64,000 nucleotides of DNA from JAZKFT01 sp965246935 (GCA_965246935.1 CBDFGC010000008.1:310001-374000), one strand, 5' to 3'; numbered from the stretch's first letter, positions 1 through 8,453 are shown. The notes: a model not told the origin generated them from the sequence alone. Program-made: numbers and translations.

Positions 1-2181
1 ACCATGCCCCAAAGCGTTACGGAATGGAAATGGAAAATGCTGGCCCACACCAAAGACGTCCGTTTTACATATTCCGAAAAAAGTATATTCACCCAACTAC
101 CGCTTATGGTGCAGCCGAATATGCCCAGGTTTTTGTACCAGGGTGACCGGTTAATTTTAAAAAGCCGCATCAGCAATATAGATAGTTCTTTTATTAGCGG
201 TACTGCCACTTTACAAATAGAAGATGCGATAACCGGGAAAGATGTTACGGGAACGATAGCTGGCAACACTTCTATTCCTTTTTCAATAGCAGCAAAAACG
301 AACACAGCTATAAATTTTACCTTACAGATACCTGCGGGATATTTACATCCGCTGAAAATAAAAGTAGTTGCAAAATCTACTGGTTTTGCCGATGGTGAGG
401 AACATACATTACCTATCCTGAGCAGAAAAATACTGGTGAACCAAAGTCTGCCGGTTACGCTAACTAAAAAAGATACGGGTATTACAACGCCTGTATTGCC
501 TGCAGATGCAGCAGCATTTGGGATAGGCTTACACACTACGGCAAAGCCACAGGCGGCTATGATGAATTCCCTGCCTTACCTGGCAAATTATCCATATGGC
601 TGTGCAGAGCAAACGTTCAATAAAATGCTGGCGCATTGTGTAGCTACTCAAATGATGCGTACGGACACGGCTGCGCAAAATGCTTTTCATAAATTACCAT
701 TGCCTGCGCCAGCCACCCCGGGTGCATTGCCGGATGAAATAGCAGAAGAAACCATGCCCTGGCTGCAACTTGAACATGCCCATTTACTGCAACAACAGCA
801 ATTGCGCAAACTGCTGGATACGTTGGAAGGAAATAGTAAAATTGAAAAATATTTTTCCCAAATTACAGCTATGCAAAATGCAGATGGTGGTATCAGCTGG
901 TTTCAGGGTGGTAACAGCGATAGCTATATGTCAAGCTATATTATGGGCGCTTTTGGCAAATTGATGCAAGACAAATTACCCTTATTCATAAACGGGACTA
1001 TTAAAACCTACTACCCCGGTTTCATCAATAAACTAATAGCCTACAACGACCAGGAATTTATAAAACATAACATCGATATTCATTATCCGTTTGATGCAAT
1101 CAGCTATCTGAATGCCCCCAGTTACTGGCTACAATCTAATAAACCGATCGACAGTGTTACCAATGTCCTGTATAAACTATTAGATACAACATTGAAGAAT
1201 ATTAACCGCTATTCGTTACATCAGCAGGCTTCCATTATTAGTACCTGCCTGCGTTTTGGAGGTACGTTTTTACAACCTGCCCGGCAGCAACTGGAAAATA
1301 TCCGCCAGTTAGCGATCAGCGATTCTGTAAATGGCATCCGGTGGAAGGACATTTCCAACAGTGAAGATTTGGATACCGGAACGGAAGAGGCTATTGTAAG
1401 TATTGCAGAAGCATTTGAACAAAACGGAACTGACATTGAAACGGTAGCCAGCATTTTAAAATGGTTATTAACCAGCCGGCAATCACACTACTGGAGCAAT
1501 ACTAAGTCAACGGCTGCTGTTGTATTATTGTTGCAACGGCAACACCCGCAAATATTGAATACTTCTACAGAATTATCGCTGCAATTTAATAACCGGCAAA
1601 TCACCACTACCAATGATCTGCTGAATGGAAAACTATCTGATTTTTTGCCTGCTGACAGTTTTCCTAAAGCTGTCCAATTGCAATCCGGCAATGCTGCTAT
1701 TCCTGTATCAGGCGGACTTCATTATTATTATTTTACGGCCTATCCTCCCGTGGAAACCAATGCCAATAAAACAAAAATTTCAAAAAAACTATATCTTTTT
1801 GACAAAGCAACCAACAACTGGCAAATACTGAATGAAAAGGCGATTTTAAAAATTGCGGATAAAATAAAAACGGTTATTACGATTACCGCTCCCAAACAAT
1901 TGCAATACGTTTTTATTGATGATAAACGGGCCGCTGCTTTTGAACCGGCTGATGCAACCAGTGGTTATAAATACGGGACTGGATTTAGCTATTATAAATC
2001 TATAAGAGATGCAGGCTTTCAGTTTTTTGCAGAAAAAATTCCATCCGGTATCTCAACCATTACGTACCAGACTGTGGTGGCTAAAGAAGGAGTATTTAAT
2101 AATGGAACTACTTCGTTGCAGTGCATGTATAGGCCGGAAGTAAGAGCGTATGCAACTGGTACAAGTATTACCGTAGAGTAG
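1..2181 (+). CDS. Alpha-2-macroglobulin family protein, C-terminal part (5' truncated by window)
   Basis: The reading frame is open from the first base of the window to the stop at 2179-2181, so the visible 725 or so residues are the C-terminal part of a larger protein whose start lies upstream. A GCAEQ motif sits near residue 200 of the visible part, after the segment NYPY; this is the CxEQ thioester signature of bacterial alpha-2-macroglobulins, which trap attacking proteases in the periplasm. Repeats of helical-toroid type follow (for example around NADGGISWFQGG), as in the thioester domain. The gene converges on groEL and ends just before a bidirectional hairpin terminator. Family assignment is strong; length and partner genes cannot be judged. 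Confidence 0.85.
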   Translation, partial: TMPQSVTEWKWKMLAHTKDVRFTYSEKSIFTQLPLMVQPNMPRFLYQGDRLILKSRISNIDSSFISGTATLQIEDAITGKDVTGTIAGNTSIPFSIAAKTNTAINFTLQIPAGYLHPLKIKVVAKSTGFADGEEHTLPILSRKILVNQSLPVTLTKKDTGITTPVLPADAAAFGIGLHTTAKPQAAMMNSLPYLANYPYGCAEQTFNKMLAHCVATQMMRTDTAAQNAFHKLPLPAPATPGALPDEIAEETMPWLQLEHAHLLQQQQLRKLLDTLEGNSKIEKYFSQITAMQNADGGISWFQGGNSDSYMSSYIMGAFGKLMQDKLPLFINGTIKTYYPGFINKLIAYNDQEFIKHNIDIHYPFDAISYLNAPSYWLQSNKPIDSVTNVLYKLLDTTLKNINRYSLHQQASIISTCLRFGGTFLQPARQQLENIRQLAISDSVNGIRWKDISNSEDLDTGTEEAIVSIAEAFEQNGTDIETVASILKWLLTSRQSHYWSNTKSTAAVVLLLQRQHPQILNTSTELSLQFNNRQITTTNDLLNGKLSDFLPADSFPKAVQLQSGNAAIPVSGGLHYYYFTAYPPVETNANKTKISKKLYLFDKATNNWQILNEKAILKIADKIKTVITITAPKQLQYVFIDDKRAAAFEPADATSGYKYGTGFSYYKSIRDAGFQFFAEKIPSGISTITYQTVVAKEGVFNNGTTSLQCMYRPEVRAYATGTSITVE

Positions 2182-2201
2182 TTGTGCCCATCGAATTAAT
2201 A

Positions 2202-2238
2202 AAAAATCCCGGTAAGCCTTACAACCACCGGGATTTTT
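2202..2238. terminator. Bidirectional hairpin terminator, copy A
   Basis: Perfect 12-bp inverted repeat AAAAATCCCGGT (2202-2213) / ACCGGGATTTTT (2227-2238) with a 13-nt loop. A runs and T runs flank the stem, so it can end transcripts from either side. It ends the macroglobulin gene and once ended a groEL copy on the minus strand. The same arms recur at 3193-3229. Confidence 0.85.
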
Positions 2239-2263
2239 ATGATAAACACTTTTGAATAATTTT

Positions 2264-2432
2264 AATAATCCATACTGCCACCCATGCCACCTGGTCCACC
2301 GGAATGTGAATGGGCTTCTTCTTTCTTAGGTTTGTCGGCTACTACACATTCGGTAGTAAGCAACCTACCGGTAATAGAAGTGGCATTTTCAAGGGCTACA
2401 CGGGTCATCTTAGCTGGATCGAAAACATTAGC
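2264..2432 (-). pseudogene. 3' remnant of a second groEL gene
   Basis: Read on the minus strand this stretch encodes about 55 codons of a GroEL C-terminus, ending in the GGMGG...MDY tail and a stop. It differs from the intact neighbour at several residues (for example MGGSMDY against MGGGMDY, and TGRLL against AGMLL). DNA identity to the intact groEL 3' end, terminator included, is roughly 88-90% by eye over about 230 bp. There is no homology upstream of about 2432. It is either what is left of a tandem groEL paralogue or a duplication made when the hicAB segment arrived. Confidence 0.85.
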
Positions 2433-2462
2433 TTAAGGTAAGAAAAAAATCTTAGGAATTAA

Positions 2463-2506
2463 TTTTGCAACTAAATTTTAGTTACATTTGCTCTAACCAT
2501 TAATTA
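2463..2506 (+). promoter_or_regulatory. Candidate hicAB promoter with overlapping palindromic operator
   Basis: TACATTTG at 2483-2490 matches the Bacteroidota -7 box TAnnTTTG. A TTTTG at 2463-2467 could act as the -33 element, though the 15-nt spacing is short. A 15-bp palindrome, AACTAAA-T-TTTAGTT (2469-2483), overlaps the -7 box, where a HicB ribbon-helix-helix dimer would be expected to bind for autorepression. A second inverted repeat, ACCATTAATTA (2496-2506) / TAATTAATGGT (2560-2570), brackets the leader and ends right before the hicA start codon. Confidence 0.5.
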
Positions 2507-2570
2507 TGACAGCGGATAGTGATTCACACTGAAACCTATTTGAGTAAATAATTTTTTAATAATTAATGGT

Positions 2571-2831
2571 ATGAAAAAAAATAAACTTGTTGATAGATTT
2601 GTAAAAATCCCATCAGATTTTACTTGGGAAGATCTAGTTACTATTTTAAATTATTTTGGCTATGAGGAAATCGCAACAGGTAAAACATCAGGATCAAGGA
2701 GACGCTTCGCAGATAGTAATGGCAATCTGATTTTGCTTCACAAACCACATCCGTCCAGTATTGTTAAGAGATATGCATTACGGCAAGTGCTAGAAAATTT
2801 AAAAGAAAGAGGACAACTTAAAGATGATTGA
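2571..2831 (+). CDS. hicA: HicA-type mRNA interferase toxin
   Basis: 86 residues, the usual HicA size. The fold signature is a short basic protein with a conserved histidine in the second strand: here LLHKPHP (H57, H60) follows TSGSRRRF, matching the G-S-x-x..H pattern of the double-stranded-RNA-binding-like HicA toxins. HicA cleaves mRNA and blocks translation until HicB binds it. The stop overlaps the start of hicB by 8 bp, giving translational coupling. The pair is more AT-rich than the flanking groEL genes, which fits recent acquisition. Confidence 0.85.
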   Translation: MKKNKLVDRFVKIPSDFTWEDLVTILNYFGYEEIATGKTSGSRRRFADSNGNLILLHKPHPSSIVKRYALRQVLENLKERGQLKDD

Positions 2832-3174
2832 TATCTTACAACATAACGGATATTATGCTAATGTACATTTCAGTACAGAAGATGATGTGTTCTATGGAAA
2901 ACTGATTGGTATCAGCGATCTGATACTCTTCGAAGCAGATTCAGTTAAAGAGCTTAAAAATGCCTTTATAGAAGCTGTGGAAGATTATATAGAAACTTGT
3001 GCTGAACTAAACAAACCGCCTCAAAAGCCGTACAAAGGCAGCTTTAATATCCGCATTTCACCTGACCTTCACCGGCAGGCAGCAACTTTTGCAGCTATCA
3101 AAAAAGTCACGTTAAACGACTTTGTAAAACAGGCTATTGATCTGGCTATTGAAAAGGAAAAGGCAACAGCATAA
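2824..3174 (+). CDS. hicB: HicB-type antitoxin
   Basis: 116 residues. The N-terminal part (YYANVHFSTEDDVFYGKLIGI) is the partial RNase H-like HicB domain that covers the toxin. The C-terminal part (FNIRISPDLHRQAATFAAIKKVTLNDFVKQAI) is a ribbon-helix-helix DNA-binding domain of the Arc/MetJ type, which makes HicB both antitoxin and autorepressor. It overlaps hicA by 8 bp. The probable operator is the palindrome at 2469-2483. The gene is followed immediately by a copy of the groEL terminator. Confidence 0.85.
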   Translation: MIDILQHNGYYANVHFSTEDDVFYGKLIGISDLILFEADSVKELKNAFIEAVEDYIETCAELNKPPQKPYKGSFNIRISPDLHRQAATFAAIKKVTLNDFVKQAIDLAIEKEKATA

Positions 3175-3192
3175 ATCAGGTTAATATCAATA

Positions 3193-3229
3193 AAAAATCC
3201 CGGTAAGCTTTACAGCCACCGGGATTTTT
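3193..3229. terminator. Bidirectional hairpin terminator, copy B
   Basis: The same 12-bp arms as at 2202-2238, AAAAATCCCGGT (3193-3204) / ACCGGGATTTTT (3218-3229), with a 13-nt loop differing at two positions. It terminates hicB from the left and groEL from the right. Confidence 0.85.
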
Positions 3230-3251
3230 ATTATAAACCTTTCGGATAATC

Positions 3252-4892
3252 TTAGTAATCCATACCGCCACCCATGCCACCTGGTCCACCAGCATGACTG
3301 TGGGCTTCTTCTTTCTTAGGCTTGTCGGCTACCACACATTCGGTCGTAAGCAACATACCGGCAATAGAAGCAGCATTTTCAAGGGCTACACGGGTCACCT
3401 TAGTGGGGTCAACCACACCGGCAGCCAGCAGGTTTTCATATACTTCAGTACGGGCATTAAAACCAAAATCGCCTTTACCTTCTTTAATTTTCTGCACCAC
3501 GATGGATCCTTCGATACCACTGTTGGAAACAATCTGGCGAAGTGGTTCTTCTACCGCACGGCGTACAATAGCAATACCGGTCGTTTCATCGGCGTTTTCA
3601 CCTTGTAAACCTTCCAGTGCTTCTACGCTGCGGATATATGCAACACCACCACCCGGTACAATACCTTCTTCAACGGCAGCACGGGTTGCATGTAAAGCAT
3701 CGTCCACACGGTCTTTCTTTTCCTTCATTTCTACTTCGGTAGCCGCACCTACATACAGTACAGCCACACCACCGCTAAGCTTAGCCAAACGTTCCTGTAG
3801 CTTCTCACGGTCGTAGTCAGAAGTGGTATTTTCAATCTGGGCCTTAATCTGGTTAACACGGGCCTGAATGGTTTCTTTCTCGCCTTTACCGCCAACGATC
3901 GTCGTGTTGTCTTTATCAATCGTAATAGCTGTTGCCTGGCCTAAATAAGTAAGGTCGGCATTGTCCAGTTTGTATCCCTGTTCTTCGCTAATAACGATAC
4001 CGGCAGTCAGCGTGGCAATATCGGTCAGCATTTCCTTACGGCGGTCGCCAAAGCCTGGTGCTTTTACAGCAGCCACTTTCAGCGTACCACGCAGTTTGTT
4101 TACCACCAGGGTTGCCAATGCTTCACCTTCCAGATCTTCAGCAATAATTACCAGCGGACGACCGGTTTGCGCTACTTTTTCCAGTATTGGCAGAATATCC
4201 TTCATGGTGCTGATTTTCTTATCGTAAATCAGGATGTAAGGATTCTGCAGGTCAGCTTCCATTTTTTCGCTGTTAGTAACGAAGTAAGGGCTGATATAAC
4301 CACGGTCGAATTGCATACCTTCTACCACTTCAACAGTAGTATCAGTACCTTTTGCTTCTTCTACCGTAATAACACCTTCTTTACCTACTTTCTGCATCGC
4401 TTCAGCTATCAGTTTACCAATGGTGCCATCGCTGTTAGCGGAAATGGTTGCAATCTGTTCAATCTTGCTATTATCGTCTCCCACTGCCTGAGATTGTTCT
4501 TTCAGGCTGCCTACTACGGCACGAACCGCTTTGTCAATACCACGCTTCAAATCCATTGGGTTAGCACCGGCGGCAACCATTTTCAGGCCTTCGCTAATGA
4601 TTGATTGTGCCAAAACGGTAGCAGTAGTAGTACCATCACCGGCTATATCAGCGGTTTTGCTGGCTACTTCTTTCACCATCTGGGCGCCCATATTTTCAAT
4701 CAGGTCTTCCAGTTCTATTTCCTTTGCTACGGTTACACCATCCTTGGTTACTACCGGTGCACCAAATTTCTTTTCGATTACTACGTTGCGGCCTTTAGGA
4801 CCCAGCGTTACTTTAACGGCATTTGCCAGAATATCAACACCCTTCTTCATTTTGTTGCGGGCATCGATGTCAAAAAATAATTGTTTTGCCAT
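3252..4892 (-). CDS. groEL: Chaperonin GroEL (60 kDa)
   Basis: 546 residues with full GroEL features: the start MAKQLFFD, VTLGPKGRNVVI and GDGTTTATVLAQ (ATP binding, with the catalytic Asp in AGDGTT), the apical-domain stretch, and a Gly/Met-rich tail GGMGGGMDY. It forms the double-ring chaperonin that folds cytosolic proteins with ATP and the GroES lid. It lies downstream of groES on the same strand, but the 169-bp spacer is unusually long and holds an inverted-repeat element. It ends at a hairpin terminator that is duplicated beyond hicAB. Confidence 0.98.
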   Translation of the reverse strand: MAKQLFFDIDARNKMKKGVDILANAVKVTLGPKGRNVVIEKKFGAPVVTKDGVTVAKEIELEDLIENMGAQMVKEVASKTADIAGDGTTTATVLAQSIISEGLKMVAAGANPMDLKRGIDKAVRAVVGSLKEQSQAVGDDNSKIEQIATISANSDGTIGKLIAEAMQKVGKEGVITVEEAKGTDTTVEVVEGMQFDRGYISPYFVTNSEKMEADLQNPYILIYDKKISTMKDILPILEKVAQTGRPLVIIAEDLEGEALATLVVNKLRGTLKVAAVKAPGFGDRRKEMLTDIATLTAGIVISEEQGYKLDNADLTYLGQATAITIDKDNTTIVGGKGEKETIQARVNQIKAQIENTTSDYDREKLQERLAKLSGGVAVLYVGAATEVEMKEKKDRVDDALHATRAAVEEGIVPGGGVAYIRSVEALEGLQGENADETTGIAIVRRAVEEPLRQIVSNSGIEGSIVVQKIKEGKGDFGFNARTEVYENLLAAGVVDPTKVTRVALENAASIAGMLLTTECVVADKPKKEEAHSHAGGPGGMGGGMDY

Positions 4893-4904
4893 GGGAATTT
4901 AATT

Positions 4905-5063
4905 TGAAAATTAGCCAATTAGCAAATCTGCAAATGGCTAAAATTTTTGAATTTAAAAATCAATTGGAACTCTCTTAACATGAAATATGCAAGAAGAAAT
5001 AAGCAATGCCCTAAGTGTTGGGAGATTCATTTGCTAATTTGCTAATTGTCACATTTGCTAATT
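4905..5063. repeat. Heptad-repeat inverted element between groES and groEL
   Basis: Left arm near 4911-4941 begins AATTAGCCAATTAGC and ends CAAATGGC. The right arm near 5024-5063 is its imperfect reverse complement, built from ATTTGCTAATT units. About 19 of 21 positions match across the core. The same end sequences (AATTAGCCAAT...CAAATGGC) recur in the ricT-holB gap at 50.7 kb, so this is one repeat family placed inside two operons. In the groES-groEL transcript it would fold into a long hairpin. Confidence 0.7.
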
Positions 5064-5349
5064 AAACTATAGCCAAAATATCGGTTTCACGCATAATCAG
5101 GTATTCTACACCTTCCAGCGTTATTTCTGTACCGCCATACTTGCTGTATAATACATTATCGCCTGTTTTTACGGTAGTCGGCTCGTCTTTTTTACCAGGG
5201 CCTGCAGCGACTACTACACCACGCTGTGGTTTTTCTTTAGCAGTATCCGGGATAATAATACCACCGGCAGTTTTTTCTTCTGCGGCAGCAGGCTTTACAA
5301 TTACCCGGTCGTGCAGCGGGGTAACGTTTGGGCTGTTTTCGTTAGCCAT
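5062..5349 (-). CDS. groES: Co-chaperonin GroES (10 kDa)
   Basis: 95 residues. PLHDRVIVKP near the start, the mobile-loop stretch EEKTAGGIIIPDTAKEKPQRG and the C-terminal strand LIMRETDILAIV are typical of GroES, the heptameric lid of the GroEL chamber. It is transcribed ahead of groEL on the same strand. The upstream region holds a TGGCA-like promoter candidate and TGACA/TGTCA dyads, so heat-shock control probably acts there. The ATG at 5347-5349 gives the family-typical N-terminus. Confidence 0.97.
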   Translation of the reverse strand: MANENSPNVTPLHDRVIVKPAAAEEKTAGGIIIPDTAKEKPQRGVVVAAGPGKKDEPTTVKTGDNVLYSKYGGTEITLEGVEYLIMRETDILAIV

Positions 5350-5402
5350 AATTGTTAATCGTTTTTAAGTTAAACAAATGTTTTTTGAGAACGAAGCCCA
5401 TC

Positions 5403-5544
5403 TGTAAACTTTATGCCATGATAGCTATAGCGGGTTGAAATGACAGAAAATTGGACAAATGATGTGACGGCCTGACAAAACATCTTTATCGTCTGACGAT
5501 AGATACAAAAATTGCCGAAAATTTTTCATGGTAATTTTGTCAGG
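5403..5544 (-). promoter_or_regulatory. Candidate groESL control region
   Basis: On the minus strand, TGGCATAAAGTTTACA (5418 down to 5403) has the spacing of a sigma-54 -24/-12 site, but with AC where GC is expected, so the match is imperfect. Further upstream are a 15-bp palindrome TATCGTC-T-GACGATA (5487-5501) and a 10-bp inverted repeat CCTGACAAAA (5471-5480) / TTTTGTCAGG (5535-5544). No CIRCE element (TTAGCACTC-N9-GAGTGCTAA) is present. This suggests heat-shock control by a TGACA/TGTCA-binding regulator; the factor is not identified. Confidence 0.4.
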
Positions 5545-5555
5545 TAATGGAGGAT

Positions 5556-5638
5556 ATGATTACAACGGATTAAAATCCGTTGTAATCATTACAACGGACT
5601 GAAGTCCGTTGCTACAAAATGGGTCGCCTCTACGAGGC
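5556..5638. repeat. Group of three REP-like hairpins
   Basis: Three hairpins in a row: a perfect 16-bp stem with a 2-nt loop (5556-5571 / 5574-5589, core ACAACGGATT / AATCCGTTGT), a related 9-bp stem CAACGGACT / AGTCCGTTG (5592-5600 / 5603-5611), and GCCTC-tac-GAGGC (5626-5638). The first two share the CAACGGA core with changes on both arms. They sit between the divergent groES and nusB genes. Confidence 0.8.
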
Positions 5639-5705
5639 TATGGGTGTGAAATACAAATACAGGTGTGTAGCCCTGACTTGTAGTGCCGTAGGTACGATCC
5701 ATATT

Positions 5706-5913
5706 GTAGCCAGGGATTTTAATCCCTGGAACCGTAGGTACGATCCATATTGTAGCCAGGGATTTTAATCCCTGGAACCGTAGGTACGATCCATATTGTA
5801 GCCAGGGATTTTAATCCCTGGAACCGTAGGTACGATCAATATTGTAGCCAGGGATTTTAATCCCTGGAACCGTAGGTACGATCAATATTGTAGCCAGGGA
5901 TTTTAATCCCTGG
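5706..5913 (+). repeat. Five-copy tandem array, 46-bp period, each unit a hairpin
   Basis: Units start at 5706, 5752, 5798, 5844 and 5890. Each begins GTAGCCAGGG and contains a perfect dyad CCAGGGATT-TT-AATCCCTGG, followed by a linker GAACCGTAGGTACGATC(C/A)ATATT. The only difference seen between units is C to A in the linkers after units 3 and 4; the last unit is cut after the hairpin (5913). The linker word CCGTAGGTAC also occurs just before the array (5680s) and in the repeat elements at 23.3 and 44.2 kb. Confidence 0.95.
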
Positions 5914-6075
5914 AAATATCGTTTATCAATGATGTGTCATGTTTTCTGTTCGCTGCTGCTTATTTTCCTTTCCGCTTATCAGCCTCCATTACATTTGCAC
6001 CCATTTTCAACTATTTTTCAGCCCGGAAATGGAAGTAGCTGAAAAACACCGCAACTGCGTTTTATTGTTATCCTC

Positions 6076-7014
6076 ATGATTAGCAGACGAAACATCAGAA
6101 TTAAAGTAATGCAGGCCTTATATGCCTTACGTGCCGAAACCGAAAATACCGCTCCGGCCAAGCCATCCGATCCCCTGCGGCTGCTGAACCAACATTTTAA
6201 CCAGACATTTTCTCTTTTTACGTGGATGCTATACGTGCTTACCGAAACAGCCCGGTATGCTGAAAAAGATACGCATCAAAAGGCATCCAAGCACCGCCCA
6301 ACTACCGAAGATCTGAACGTTCCTATTAAAATTGCCGGCAATGAGGCACTTTGGAAAATGTTGGAATCTTCGTTTTACAAACAAGCATTACAGCAGTACA
6401 AACAGTTACCGGAGGAAAATGCCGAACTGGTAAAAAGTATTTACCTGAAATTATTTGAAAGCCAGCCTTATGCGCTCTACAATGCGCAACCTGAACGGGA
6501 TAAACGTACGGAACGGGAAATCATGGATTTCATATTTACCGACCTGATGCTGGCCAATGAAGATTTTACGGATGCGGCTGAAACATTGTATACCAACTGG
6601 GACGATGATGCCGATATGCTCCGGATGCTATTGCTTCAATTTATTCAAAAGCCATCCGGTTTTAGCCTGGACGAAATGCTGAACAAAGAGAAGAGGGATT
6701 TTGCCAACCAGTTAATTAAAATTACCCTGGAACGCCACGAGCAGTTTCAGGAACTGATAAAACCGAAGCTGCGCAACTGGGACGCCGACCGCATCGCTTT
6801 ACTTGATATGATTTTATTGGAAATGGGCATTTGTGAATTTTTATATTTTGATACCATTCCGCCAAAGGTTACCATTAACGAATACATTGACCTGGCTAAA
6901 GCGTATAGTACCCAGCAAAGCGGCCATTTTATAAATGGTATGCTGGACAATGTGCGTAAAGACCTGGAAGCCGGTGGGCAACTGCAAAACAAAACGAGCT
7001 TTAAGCGAATGTGA
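6076..7014 (+). CDS. nusB: Transcription antitermination factor NusB (long Bacteroidota form)
   Basis: 312 residues, against about 140 for the E. coli protein. The start SRRNIRIKVMQALYA is the NusB N-terminal helix; the C-terminal part (residues about 215-300: ALLDMILLEMGICEFLYF...PKVTINEYIDLAKAYSTQQSGHFINGMLDNV) carries the conserved NusB core. The middle insertion is usual in Bacteroidota. NusB binds boxA RNA with NusE (S10) and supports antitermination on rRNA operons. It is divergent from groES and followed by an inverted-repeat spacer before the metallopeptidase gene. Confidence 0.93.
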   Translation: MISRRNIRIKVMQALYALRAETENTAPAKPSDPLRLLNQHFNQTFSLFTWMLYVLTETARYAEKDTHQKASKHRPTTEDLNVPIKIAGNEALWKMLESSFYKQALQQYKQLPEENAELVKSIYLKLFESQPYALYNAQPERDKRTEREIMDFIFTDLMLANEDFTDAAETLYTNWDDDADMLRMLLLQFIQKPSGFSLDEMLNKEKRDFANQLIKITLERHEQFQELIKPKLRNWDADRIALLDMILLEMGICEFLYFDTIPPKVTINEYIDLAKAYSTQQSGHFINGMLDNVRKDLEAGGQLQNKTSFKRM

Positions 7015-7024
7015 AAATGGGACA

Positions 7025-7109
7025 ATTGCTCAATAACTCACTTTATAACTTTAACAACCCGAAATCAATATGAAAAGATCAATCTTAAAGAATTGAGTGA
7101 TTGAGCAAT
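7025..7109. repeat. Inverted repeat in the nusB-metallopeptidase gap
   Basis: ATTGCTCAATAACTCA (7025-7040) is the reverse complement of TGAGTGATTGAGCAAT (7094-7109) at 15 of 16 positions. The arms fill both ends of the 119-bp spacer between co-directional genes, the same arrangement as the heptad-repeat elements near groEL and ricT. Confidence 0.7.
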
Positions 7110-7133
7110 TTTCATATTGAGTAATTCATAGCC

Positions 7134-8195
7134 ATGAAACTCTTTAACTGCACCTGTTGTGGCCAGCTTATATATTTTGAAAACAATCTCTGTGAGCGTT
7201 GCGGTCACCAATTAGGTTTTGATGCTGCACAATTAGAACTATTGCCTGTAGAATCAGCCGGCGGTGACCTTTTTACTGTTTATCAGGGTGGCCCCCGGCT
7301 ATACTATTATTGCACCAACCAACAGTATGGTGTTTGCAACTGGCTGGTAGATGCCGGAGCCGGCACCCGGTTTTGCCCGGCCTGCGATTTGAACCATACG
7401 ATTCCTAACCTGAACCAGCCGGAGTTCCGTACCCGGTGGGTAAACATTGAAAAAGCCAAGCACCGGCTTGTTTATTCGCTTTTACGGCTGAAGCTACCCG
7501 TTTTTAGCAAAAAAATAAATTACCAGACCGGTTTACAGTTTGATTTTGTAGCCGATGAAGATGATAAAAAGGTATATACCGGCCATGAGGATGGCGTGAT
7601 TACCATTAATATAGCAGAGGCAGATGACCTGGAAAGGGAAATGGCACGTAAGGCAATGGATGAGGTGTACCGGACGGTTCTGGGCCATTTTCGCCATGAG
7701 GTAGGCCACTATTACTGGGACAGGCTGATTGATGTGAGCCGGCCTTATCTGGAAGAATGCCGTAAGGTTTTCGGCGACGACCGGACAGATTACGGACAGG
7801 CTGTAAAAGACCATTACGCAAACGGGGCACCAGCTGACTGGCCGCAACATTATATTAGTGCGTATGCTACCACCCATCCATGGGAAGACTGGGCCGAAAC
7901 CTGGGCTCATTTTCTGCACATTATGGATACGCTGGAAACAGCCTTTTTCTTTAAAATTGTATTACAGCCAGGTACTGAAATCGGCGGGCCGTTTGCAGCA
8001 GCTATTACAACGGATCCTTATACGGTTAAGAACTTCAATTACATTTTTAAGATGTGGCTGCCCCTTTCTTTTATGATGAACAGCCTGAACCGCAGCATGG
8101 GCCTGCCTGATCCTTATCCATTTATTATCCGGCCCGAAGTGGTTGAAAAACTAACGTTTATTTATAAAGTTTGCCAGGGGCCGCAGTATAACTGA
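7134..8195 (+). CDS. Putative zinc metallopeptidase with N-terminal zinc ribbon
   Basis: 353 residues. The N-terminus has CxxC pairs typical of a zinc ribbon (CTCCG, CERCG, then C60, C68, CPAC at 81-84). A gluzincin-type HEVGHYYWD motif (HExxH, residues 188-192) gives the catalytic zinc site, and the later WEDWAETWAHFLH stretch is typical of the putative zinc-binding metallopeptidase family (Peptidase_Mx). No signal peptide is seen, so it should act in the cytoplasm. The substrate is unknown. It is not clearly linked in function to nusB upstream. Confidence 0.8.
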   Translation: MKLFNCTCCGQLIYFENNLCERCGHQLGFDAAQLELLPVESAGGDLFTVYQGGPRLYYYCTNQQYGVCNWLVDAGAGTRFCPACDLNHTIPNLNQPEFRTRWVNIEKAKHRLVYSLLRLKLPVFSKKINYQTGLQFDFVADEDDKKVYTGHEDGVITINIAEADDLEREMARKAMDEVYRTVLGHFRHEVGHYYWDRLIDVSRPYLEECRKVFGDDRTDYGQAVKDHYANGAPADWPQHYISAYATTHPWEDWAETWAHFLHIMDTLETAFFFKIVLQPGTEIGGPFAAAITTDPYTVKNFNYIFKMWLPLSFMMNSLNRSMGLPDPYPFIIRPEVVEKLTFIYKVCQGPQYN

Positions 8196-8453
8196 TAACC
8201 GGGAATAAAATTTTTTGTGTAAATTCAGTAGGACCGGATAGTGAAACGATACAGTAGATCGGGCAAAAAATAAAACCCGGCAAATACTATCTGCGATCTC
8301 AGAAGTGAATGCCCCTGTGGTTCATCAGAGGGAAAGGGTGTATATAAAACCGTCCACTTTAAGTCTTTGCTGTCTGATTAATCCAAAAGTTTTACCATCT
8401 TCAATAGCCTGGTTTATAGCAAGGTATCGAACATGCTCTACCTGCTGCATGAA

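Noticed and set aside
3294..4902. Several open frames antisense to groEL
   Set aside because: Shadows caused by codon bias of a highly expressed gene; no independent motifs.
5403..5418. Firm sigma-54 promoter for groESL
   Set aside because: Spacing fits, but the -12 element has AC in place of GC; reported only as a candidate within the control region.
5706..5913. CRISPR-like array
   Set aside because: The period is regular, but the would-be spacers are identical between units and no cas gene is near; it is a tandem hairpin repeat.
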